A stretch of DNA of 64,000 nucleotides from an uncultured Pseudomonadota bacterium. Lineage in GTDB: Bacteria > Myxococcota_A > Polyangia > HGW-17. The DNA is taken from NCBI GenBank assembly GCA_938004375.1, contig CALKWH010000475.1:1-64000 (forward strand), given 5' to 3'. Made by a program: the position numbers and the translations under genes. The notes under the pieces are model-generated. The model saw only the letters and a list, made by a program, of their open reading frames with translations, was not told the origin of the DNA and did not search any database. Below are positions 57,393 to 64,000 of the stretch, one piece after another; the stretch's first letter is position 1, and each line of letters starts with the position of its first letter.

Positions 57393-59945
57393 TCAGCCCC
57401 AGCGGACCAGGCCGGTCTCGTGGAGGAAGGACAGGGCGCCGTGGCAGGGCAGCACGCGCACGGCGAAGCCCTGCAGTCCCGAGGCGCGGCACTCGAGGTT
57501 CCCGGTGTACACCACCCGGCCGTCGGCGCCGATGGCGTGGTCCTTCAGATCCAGGATCTCGGGCTGCTCCAGGTCGCCGTCGGGGTTGACCTTGCCGAAG
57601 AGCACCTGGACCCGCACGTCGTCGGGGGTGAGCGGCCCCAGGTGCACGGGCACCGTGATGCGCACGCTCTGACCCACCTTCACCTCCTCGGTGACGTCGG
57701 TGTCGGCGGCCAGCACGTGGACCTCCTTCCAGGCGGTCTCCACGCGCTTCTTCCACTCGGTGAGCTCCCGGGCGCCCGTGAAGCCGCCCTGGCTCATGCG
57801 GTGCCACCGCTCGGTGGCCGGGATGTAGAACTTGTGGGCGTACTCGTCGACCATGCGGTTGGTGTTGTACACCGGCGCGAGTTTTTTAAACGTGGCCTTC
57901 ATCTTGGCCAGCCACCCGCGGGGGAGACCGTCGCGGCCGCGCTGATAGAACAGCGGGACCAGATCCTTCTCGAGGATGTCGTAGATCGTGCGGGACTCGA
58001 CCTCGTCCTGGTACTTCAGGTCGGTGTACTCCTCGCCGCGGCCGATGGCCCAGCCGGTGTCCGGGGAGTAGCCCTCCACCCACCAGCCGTCCAGGATCGA
58101 CAGGTTCTGTGCGCCGTTGGCCGCCGCCTTCATGCCCGACGTGCCCGAGGCCTCGAGGGGACGCCGGGGGTTGTTCAGCCACACGTCCACGCCCTGGAGC
58201 ATGTAGCGGGCGACGTTCATGTCGTAGTCCTCGAGGAAGACCACGCGCCGCATGAACTCGTCGCGCCGCACGTGGTGAACGATGCGCCGGATGAACTCCT
58301 TGCCCTCGTTGTCACGGGGGTGAGCCTTGCCCGCGAAGATGAACTGCACGGGGCGGTCGGTACTGGAGACCAGGCGGATCAGGCGGTCCACGTCGTGGAA
58401 GATCAGCGTCGCGCGCTTGTAGGTGGCGAACCGGCGCGCGAAGCCGATGGTCAGGATATCCGGATCCAGCGTCTCGTCGGCGGCCAGGAGCTCGTGCTCC
58501 TGCGCCCCGCGCTTGATCAACTGGGCCCGCATGCGCCGGCGCACGAAGGCCACAAGGCGCTCGCGGCGCCTTTCGTGGGTGCGCCACAACTCGGAGTCCG
58601 GGATCTGGTCGATGTAGCGCCACACCTCGGGATCCTCGGAGAACTCGGCCCAGCGCGGTCCCAGATACCGCTCGAAGAGGCTGGCCAGCTCGTGGGAGGT
58701 CCAGGTCTTGTTGTGGATGCCGTTGGTCACGTGGGCGATGGGGATCTCCTTCTCGGGCAGCTCCGGCCACACGGTCTTCCACATGCGCCGCGACACCTCG
58801 CCGTGGAGCATGGACACGCCGTTGTAGCGGTCCGACAGGCGCAGGGCGAGCACGGCCACCGAGAACGGCTCCTCGACGTTCCCCGGGTGCTCGCGGCCCA
58901 GGCCCAGGAACTCCTCGCGCGAGATCCCCACGGCGTCGCGGTACTTCCAGAAATATTTGTCCATCAGCGCCGGCGGGAACTTGTCGATGCCGGCGGGGAC
59001 GGGGGTGTGGGTGGTGAACACGGAGCCAGCCGAGCAGGCCTCCATGGCCTCGTTGAACGTGAGCTTCTGACGCTCGATGAGGGTCTGGATGCGCTTGAGG
59101 CCCAGAAAGGCGCTGTGGCCCTCGTTCATGTGGAACACGGTCGGGAAATAGCCCAGGCGCTCGAGCGCGGTGACGCCGCCGATGCCCAGGACCAGCTCCT
59201 GCTTCAGGCGCATCTCCAGGTCGCCGCCGTAGAGCTGGGCGGTGATCTCGCGATCCTCGATGCTGTTGGAGTCCACGTTGGTGTCCAGCAGGATCAGCGG
59301 CGTGCGGCCGACCTGCACCTTCCACAGGCGCGCCTGCACCATGCGCGCGGGCATTTCCACCTCGATCATCAGCGGCTGGTGCTTCTCGTCGTAGAGGGGG
59401 ATCAGCGGCATGTTGAGGAAGTCGTTGTCGGGGTAGGTCTCCTGCTGCCAGCCGTCGGGGTTCAGGTACTGGCGGAAGTAGCCCTCGCGGTACAAAAGCG
59501 ACACGCCCACCAGGGGCAGGCCGACGTCGGAGGCGGACTTCAGGTGGTCACCGGCGAGCACGCCCAGGCCGCCGGAGTAGATCGGAATGGACTCGTGCAG
59601 ACCGAACTCGAGGGAGAAGTACGCCACCAGCAGGTCCTGGGACTCGGGGGGCAGCTTGAACGGGCGCCCGGACTGCATGGCGCCGTCGAAGCGGCCCAGC
59701 ACGCGCTTGAGGCTGTGCAGGTAGGCGTCGTCGCGGGAGAGCTTCTCCAGGCGGGCCTGGGACACGCGCCCGAGCATGGCCACGGGGTTGTGCCCGCACT
59801 CCTCCCACAGGTCGCGGTCCAGACGGATGAACAACTCGATGGCGTCGAAGTTCCAGCACCACCACATGTTGTAGGCCAGCTCCTGGAGGCGGGCCAGTTG
59901 CGGCGGCAGGGAGGGAACGACGGAGAACTTGTAGACGGTCTTCAT
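57393..59945 (-). CDS. glgP: Alpha-glucan (glycogen/maltodextrin) phosphorylase
   Basis: The 850-residue enzyme releases glucose-1-phosphate from alpha-1,4-glucans, with PLP as cofactor. The N-terminal DUF3417-type region ('LQELAYNMWWCWNFDAIELFIRLD') marks the archaeal/bacterial short-branch type (TIGR02094-like) rather than E. coli GlgP. The PLP-lysine block 'EASGTSGMKAAANGAQNLSILDGWW' lies near residue 600, and 'GKAHPRDNEGKEF' and 'LNNPRRPLEASGTSG' agree. AAGGAG sits before the ATG at 59945. It is convergent with abgT and 50 bases downstream of the nucleoside phosphorylase. Confidence 0.95.
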   Translation of the reverse strand: MKTVYKFSVVPSLPPQLARLQELAYNMWWCWNFDAIELFIRLDRDLWEECGHNPVAMLGRVSQARLEKLSRDDAYLHSLKRVLGRFDGAMQSGRPFKLPPESQDLLVAYFSLEFGLHESIPIYSGGLGVLAGDHLKSASDVGLPLVGVSLLYREGYFRQYLNPDGWQQETYPDNDFLNMPLIPLYDEKHQPLMIEVEMPARMVQARLWKVQVGRTPLILLDTNVDSNSIEDREITAQLYGGDLEMRLKQELVLGIGGVTALERLGYFPTVFHMNEGHSAFLGLKRIQTLIERQKLTFNEAMEACSAGSVFTTHTPVPAGIDKFPPALMDKYFWKYRDAVGISREEFLGLGREHPGNVEEPFSVAVLALRLSDRYNGVSMLHGEVSRRMWKTVWPELPEKEIPIAHVTNGIHNKTWTSHELASLFERYLGPRWAEFSEDPEVWRYIDQIPDSELWRTHERRRERLVAFVRRRMRAQLIKRGAQEHELLAADETLDPDILTIGFARRFATYKRATLIFHDVDRLIRLVSSTDRPVQFIFAGKAHPRDNEGKEFIRRIVHHVRRDEFMRRVVFLEDYDMNVARYMLQGVDVWLNNPRRPLEASGTSGMKAAANGAQNLSILDGWWVEGYSPDTGWAIGRGEEYTDLKYQDEVESRTIYDILEKDLVPLFYQRGRDGLPRGWLAKMKATFKKLAPVYNTNRMVDEYAHKFYIPATERWHRMSQGGFTGARELTEWKKRVETAWKEVHVLAADTDVTEEVKVGQSVRITVPVHLGPLTPDDVRVQVLFGKVNPDGDLEQPEILDLKDHAIGADGRVVYTGNLECRASGLQGFAVRVLPCHGALSFLHETGLVRWG

Positions 59946-59995
59946 GCAGGCTCCTTGGGATTCCGAAGTTCGGAAACGGAGATTGTGGGTTCGGT

Positions 59996-60820
59996 TCAGT
60001 CCGGCAGCGACACGACGATCTCACGGACCAGCGCCTTGAACGTGGCCGAGATCGCGTCGGCGGTCTCCTGCACCTCGCGGTGCGACAGCGGCTGCGGGGA
60101 GATCCCGGCAGCGAAGTTCGAGACGCACGAGATCCCGAGCACGCGGGCGCCCATGTGATGGGCGGCGATGGCCTCGGGCACCGTGGACATGCCCACCATC
60201 GAGGCGCCCAGCACCCCCATCATGCGGATCTCGGCGGGCGTCTCGTAGCTCGGGCCCAGCATGGCTGCGTAGACGCCCTCCTTGAGGGGCACGCCCAGCC
60301 GGGCGGCGGCGGCCTTCGCGTGCTCGCGCAGCCGGGAATCGTACAGATCGGACATGTCCGGGAACCGCGGCCCCAGGTCCTCGAAGTTGGGTCCGCGCAG
60401 GGGGTTGGTCCCCAGCATGTTGAGATGATCCGTGATCAGGGCCAGATCTCCGGGCGCGAGGCCGGGGGCCAGGCCGCCGGCGGCGTTGGTGATCACGAGG
60501 CGGGCGCAGCCCAGTTTCACGAGCACCCGGGCGGGGAAGACCACCGTCTCCATCGGGTGGCCTTCATAAAAATGAACGCGCCCCTGCATCACGGCCACCG
60601 TGTGGGGTCCCAGGCGGCCGACCACCAGGTTGCCGGCGTGACCGGCCACGTGGGAGACGGGGAAATGAGGGATTTCTCCGTAGGGTAAAATCACGCGGTC
60701 CTCGAGGGTCTCGGCGAAGGCGCCCAGGCCCGAACCAAGGATCAGGCCGACGGTCGGCCGCGCGGGAATTTTATTGGCAATGAATTCAACGCTTTCCTGG
60801 ATGTGGTGAGGCAGTGTCAT
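59996..60820 (-). CDS. punA: Purine nucleoside phosphorylase (inosine/guanosine type)
   Basis: The enzyme cleaves purine (deoxy)ribonucleosides to base and (deoxy)ribose-1-phosphate. Phosphate-site blocks are present: 'LILGSGLGAFAE' near residue 26, 'GHAGNLVVG', 'GRVHFYEGH', 'NAAGGLAPGL' near 113 and 'PSYETPAEIRM', typical of trimeric PNP. The length is 274 residues from the ATG at 60820; a GTG at 60829 would add three residues. It lies upstream of glgP on the same strand. Confidence 0.93.
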   Translation of the reverse strand: MTLPHHIQESVEFIANKIPARPTVGLILGSGLGAFAETLEDRVILPYGEIPHFPVSHVAGHAGNLVVGRLGPHTVAVMQGRVHFYEGHPMETVVFPARVLVKLGCARLVITNAAGGLAPGLAPGDLALITDHLNMLGTNPLRGPNFEDLGPRFPDMSDLYDSRLREHAKAAAARLGVPLKEGVYAAMLGPSYETPAEIRMMGVLGASMVGMSTVPEAIAAHHMGARVLGISCVSNFAAGISPQPLSHREVQETADAISATFKALVREIVVSLPD

Positions 60821-60866
60821 GGGCGGCACTTTACACCACCCGCGGCCGGATTGACAACTGCATTTG

Positions 60867-61820
60867 TCAGATGGAGGCCGGAGGTTCGTGGGCCGGCTGG
60901 GCGTCGGGCAGGGGCGGGGGGGCGTCGTGGGGATGGACCGGCCGCGTCTGGGGCGGCGCGGCGCTCATGTCCCAGGCAAAGCCAAGACCAAACATGGGGA
61001 AGTACTTTACCGGGGAGGTGGTCACCGGCTGGAAGGCCATGACCAGCAGCCGCAGCACCGGGTTAAGTTTAAACTCGGCCCCCAGTGTAATGATGGTATA
61101 GACCGGACCGGCTTCCACGTTGTCGTCGGCCAGGACGCTGATCTCGTTGGCGTACATCTCCAACTTGGGCGCGGTCGGGTGGTTGCGGAAGGTCACGCCG
61201 CCGAACACGGTGGCGTTCCCCATGTCCATGCGGGGAAGGATGGAGAAGGAATACACGCCGATGGTCTCGGTGTCGTACTCCACCTCGCCGATCGGAGTGA
61301 TCAGATCGGTGTCGACGAACTGCCTCGCGTAGGGGATCGTGAAGGAGAGGTACTCGCCGGCGATGGCGATGGCCCACTCCGGGTTGATCTGGAAGTTGTA
61401 CCCGAACGAGAGCCCCACCCCGATGACGTTGCCCTTGGGCGTGAGATCCAGGTCGTCCTTGTAGGTCTTCTGCTTGCCGGCGGCCAGGCCCCACTCGCCG
61501 CCGATGCCCATGTCGAAGTTCTTGGTGAAGCGATAGCGCCAGTTGAGGTTCATCTGCGTGCGGGGCACCCAGTTGGCGGACCCCGTGGAGAGGCTCACGG
61601 TCTCCGTGTTCACCGTGATGTCGGTCACGTCCTCCACCGGTTGCTGGCCGGCGAGCAACATGCCGCCGGCGGTGAGCATGCTGCGACCCTGGGAGGGGGC
61701 GCCCGAGCGCATGGAGGGCTGTGGCAGCGGCACGTAGGCGGAGCGATGGACCTGGGCCGTGCTGCAGGCCAGCGCCAGCAGCGCGAGAGAACATATCAAG
61801 GAAATACGAACGATCTTCAT
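60867..61820 (-). CDS. Outer-membrane lipoprotein with beta-barrel-like domain
   Basis: The 317-residue product starts at the ATG at 61820 (AAGGAG upstream). Lipobox: LALAC (Cys19, Ser at +2). The mature protein is rich in alternating beta segments typical of autotransporter-like or OmpL-type barrels ('MNLNWRYRFTKNFDMGIGGEWG', 'GVGLSFGYNFQINPEWAIAIAGEYL', 'VYTIITLGAEFKLN'), followed by a Pro/His-rich C-terminal tail. No specific family recognised. The next upstream gene is divergent (62007). Confidence 0.75.
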   Translation of the reverse strand: MKIVRISLICSLALLALACSTAQVHRSAYVPLPQPSMRSGAPSQGRSMLTAGGMLLAGQQPVEDVTDITVNTETVSLSTGSANWVPRTQMNLNWRYRFTKNFDMGIGGEWGLAAGKQKTYKDDLDLTPKGNVIGVGLSFGYNFQINPEWAIAIAGEYLSFTIPYARQFVDTDLITPIGEVEYDTETIGVYSFSILPRMDMGNATVFGGVTFRNHPTAPKLEMYANEISVLADDNVEAGPVYTIITLGAEFKLNPVLRLLVMAFQPVTTSPVKYFPMFGLGFAWDMSAAPPQTRPVHPHDAPPPLPDAQPAHEPPASI

Positions 61821-62006
61821 GACGGGCTCCTTGAGGCGGTGTTTCGTCGTGTCGGACACGGCGAGATTGAATACCATGAATCGGGGCCGAAGGCCAGCTG
61901 AGTCATGAATGTTCTTGACGAACCCGGGCCGGCCCGCGACCTGGTACCCACAACCCCCTTGCGAAAAACCGTGGCCGATGGTTTCATCCGGCGCCGGAGG
62001 TGCCGC

Positions 62007-63152
62007 ATGCTGCGCACGGACTGCGTCTCGGAGTACCTGTTCGCCCGGATCGACCAAAAACTCAAGGGCCTGCGCGCCGCGGGCGTGGACGTGATCTCGT
62101 TCGGGGTGGGGGATCCGGTGTCGCCGCCGCCCGCCCCGCTACTGGGAAGGCTGGCCGAGCTCGTGGCGCGGCCGGATCTGCACAACTACAGCCCCTACGA
62201 AGGCACGGCCGAGTTCCGGGCCGCCGGTTGTGACTATCTGCGTCGTCGCACCGGTGCCACGGTGGACCCCGAGACCCAGTCGGTGGGGTTGATCGGCTCC
62301 AAGGAGGGCATCGCCAACCTCTTCATGGCCTACACCCGGGCGGGCACCGTGAATCTGGTGCCCTCCCTGGCCTATCCCATCCCGGCCACCATGACGCGCC
62401 TGGCCGAGGGGGAGGTCCACTCCCTGCCCGTGGACGCGGCGCACGGCTTTCTCCCCGACCTGGACCGGATTCCCTTGGACGTGCTGGACAGAGCGCGTCT
62501 GTTGTATCTGAATTATCCCAACAATCCCACGGGAGTCGGCGCCCCGAAGGAATATTTGGAGAAGGCTTTGAATCTCGCCCGCCGGCATGGGCTCCTGATC
62601 GTCCACGACTGCGCCTATGAAGAAATCTGGTTCACCGAGCGGCCCCACTCCTTTTTGGAGTTCCCCGGGGCGCTGGATCACGTGGTCGAGTTCCACAGCC
62701 TCTCGAAGATGTTCAACATCACCGGCTGGCGCCTGGCCTTCGTCGCGGGCTCCGAGCAGAACCTGGCCCCGCTGAAGGTCATGAAGACCAACTCCGACTC
62801 CGGCCAGTTCAAGCCGCTCCAGCTCGCCGCCTCCTGGGCGCTTTCCAACCTCGTGGACGAGTTCGGCGCCCACCAACGCGAGACCTACCGCCGGCGCATG
62901 ACCGACCTGGCCGCCGCCCTGGGCCGCACGGGCGCCAACGCCAGGCTCTCGGACGGGACGTTCTTCCTGTGGGGCCGCGTGCCCGAAGGGTTCGACAGCG
63001 CGTCCTTCACCGAGCACCTCCTGGACCGCGCGGGGATCTTCGTGACCCCGGGCGTGCTCTTCGGCGCCGACGGCGAGGGGTACTTCCGCGCGTCCCTCAC
63101 CGTGTCCGATGAGCGGCTGGCCCAGGCCGTCGAGCGGCTGGGAAAACTGTAG
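62007..63152 (+). CDS. Class I/II aminotransferase, LL-diaminopimelate aminotransferase-like
   Basis: The 381-residue PLP enzyme starts at the ATG at 62007 (CGGAGGTG upstream). PLP-binding blocks: 'YLNYPNNPTGVGAP', 'HDCAYEEIWF' and the Schiff-base lysine in 'HSLSKMFNITGWRLAFVAG'. The N-terminus ('SEYLFARIDQKLKGLRAAGVDVISFGVGDPV') matches the DapL/AlaT family. A role in lysine/peptidoglycan synthesis is plausible, but the family also includes other aminotransferases. Its stop is immediately followed by the start of the next gene. Confidence 0.87.
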   Translation: MLRTDCVSEYLFARIDQKLKGLRAAGVDVISFGVGDPVSPPPAPLLGRLAELVARPDLHNYSPYEGTAEFRAAGCDYLRRRTGATVDPETQSVGLIGSKEGIANLFMAYTRAGTVNLVPSLAYPIPATMTRLAEGEVHSLPVDAAHGFLPDLDRIPLDVLDRARLLYLNYPNNPTGVGAPKEYLEKALNLARRHGLLIVHDCAYEEIWFTERPHSFLEFPGALDHVVEFHSLSKMFNITGWRLAFVAGSEQNLAPLKVMKTNSDSGQFKPLQLAASWALSNLVDEFGAHQRETYRRRMTDLAAALGRTGANARLSDGTFFLWGRVPEGFDSASFTEHLLDRAGIFVTPGVLFGADGEGYFRASLTVSDERLAQAVERLGKL

Positions 63153-64000
63153 ATGATCGACCTGCACGAACTGTTGCTGCGCGAACTGGGCCCCGAGGTC
63201 GTCTCCCGGGACCCGGAGCTGGTGCGGGCCTGCTCCCGGGACGAGAGCGAACAGGCGCCGTCGGTCCCGGACGCGGTGGTCGCGCCGGTGGACCCACTGC
63301 AGATCGAGCTGCTCCTGCGGCTGGCCGCCGAGCGTCGCTTCTTCGTGACCCCCCGGGGCGCCGGCACCGGCAAGAGCGGCGGCTCGGTCCCCGTGCAGGG
63401 CGGGGTGGTCCTCACGCTCCACCGCATGGACCACGTCCTCGAGCTCGACGCCGAGAACCTGCTGGCCGTGGTCGAGCCCGGCGCGACCTGCGAGCGCCTG
63501 CAGGCGGCCGCCCTGGAGGCGGGCGTCTTCTACCCGCCCGACCCCGCGAGCCTCGCCACCTGCAGCCTCGGCGGCAACGTGGCCGAGAACGCCGGCGGAC
63601 CTCGGGCGTTCCGCTATGGGGTCACGCGGGAGTACGTGCTCGGGATGGAGGTCGTGCGCATGGGCGGGGAACGCTTCGACGTGGGGCACCGCCCGGTCAA
63701 GGGCGTGTCCGGGTACGACCTGACCGCGCTGCTCACGGGCTCCGAGGGCACGCTGGCGGTCTTCACAAAGTTGATCTTCAAGCTGGTCCCGCAGCCCGAC
63801 GATCCGGGCCTGCTCGTGCTGTACTTCCCCTCCGTGCACGACGCCGTGCGCGCGGTCACCGTGCTCGTGCAGAAGCGCTTTTTTCCCATGACGCTGGAGC
63901 TGCTGGACCGGCCCAGTCTCGACGCCGCCCGCACCGATGACTTCACGCCCCCCGGGACCGCCGGTGGGGCGCTCTTGTGCGAGCTCGAGGGGCTCGCCGG
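63153..64000 (+). CDS. FAD-linked oxidase, GlcD/D-lactate dehydrogenase type (3' partial)
   Basis: The frame opens with ATG at 63153, directly after the aminotransferase stop (TAGATG), and runs off the window after about 282 codons. FAD-binding type-4 features are clear: 'FFVTPRGAGTGKSGGSVPVQGGVVLTL', 'VEPGATCERLQ', 'YPPDPASLATCSLGGNVAENAGGPRAFRYGVTREYVLGMEVV' and 'GYDLTALLTGSEGTLAVFTKL', as in glycolate oxidase GlcD and D-lactate dehydrogenases. The C-terminal half and any GlcE/GlcF partners lie beyond the window. Confidence 0.92.
   Translation, partial: MIDLHELLLRELGPEVVSRDPELVRACSRDESEQAPSVPDAVVAPVDPLQIELLLRLAAERRFFVTPRGAGTGKSGGSVPVQGGVVLTLHRMDHVLELDAENLLAVVEPGATCERLQAAALEAGVFYPPDPASLATCSLGGNVAENAGGPRAFRYGVTREYVLGMEVVRMGGERFDVGHRPVKGVSGYDLTALLTGSEGTLAVFTKLIFKLVPQPDDPGLLVLYFPSVHDAVRAVTVLVQKRFFPMTLELLDRPSLDAARTDDFTPPGTAGGALLCELEGLA

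Noticed and set aside
57420-60158. 912-codon plus-strand frame opposite glucan phosphorylase
   Set aside because: The composition is that of an antisense shadow (His/Gln/Val/Gly-rich), and glgP on the other strand is unmistakable.
1-64000. tRNA, rRNA, insertion sequences or prophage genes
   Set aside because: I looked for T-loop motifs, transposase-type proteins, terminal inverted repeats and phage structural genes and saw none that I could support.

Overview
This is a GC-rich stretch (most coding regions look about 65-70 % G+C) from a Gram-negative, outer-membrane-bearing bacterium. The probable lineage is Myxococcota or a neighbouring former deltaproteobacterial group. I infer this from the BamA/TamA-type barrel, about 17 predicted lipoproteins, Asn-rich (NNx)n spacers behind lipoboxes, Cys-rich and Asp-rich repeat lipoproteins, and a Ser/Thr kinase whose catalytic loop reads HRDVSPPN, a form I associate with myxobacterial kinases. 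The first 52 bases are an Illumina P5/TruSeq adapter, so position 53 is a contig end and the sequence is probably a draft or metagenome assembly.

Layout. 53-6202 (+): a 5'-truncated outer-membrane assembly protein, ribosomal protein L19, an RNase II-family exoribonuclease and a multi-pass membrane protein. 6306-16571 (-): five lipoproteins downstream of a protein carrying two complete kinase domains. 16717-33733: more lipoproteins, a phosphoesterase, two zinc-ribbon membrane proteins, a low-GC frameshifted Cys-rich/FGE-like lipoprotein gene, acetate kinase, an RCC1 lipoprotein, a kinase C-lobe fragment next to the redox repressor Rex, PanD, and a 44-residue membrane protein not previously obvious as a gene. 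33804-39364 (+): MsrA, a small membrane/PH-like pair, and a tightly coupled four-gene unit: indolepyruvate:ferredoxin oxidoreductase alpha and beta, a SpoA-domain (FliM/SctQ-like) protein and a PilZ protein. 39336-42076: a LysR regulator divergent from a P5C dehydrogenase gene. 42138-47886 (+): an FHA-like membrane protein, a TPR/AKAKAD-repeat protein, and two paralogous lipoproteins with near-identical N-termini but different heads (FGE-like and RCC1). 47914-55668: mostly lipoproteins, including an esterase-propeller fusion, plus an SDR and an atypical lower-GC membrane protein. 55869-64000: AbgT transporter, glucan phosphorylase, purine nucleoside phosphorylase, an outer-membrane lipoprotein, a DapL-like aminotransferase and a truncated GlcD-type FAD oxidase.

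How it fits together. The ordinary metabolic genes suggest fermentative or redox-flexible metabolism (AckA, Rex, IorAB, GlgP, P5C dehydrogenase). The accessory content is dominated by secreted or lipid-anchored surface proteins built from interchangeable parts: lipobox, Asn-rich or Pro-rich spacer, Cys-rich repeat stalk, and a head that is FGE-like, RCC1, esterase, PPC or nidogen-like. No CRISPR array, tRNA, rRNA, IS element or phage segment was recognised. The most unusual items are the IorAB-SpoA-PilZ unit with altered Fe-S motifs, the head-swapped lipoprotein paralogs, the broken low-GC paralog, and the kinase fragment beside Rex.
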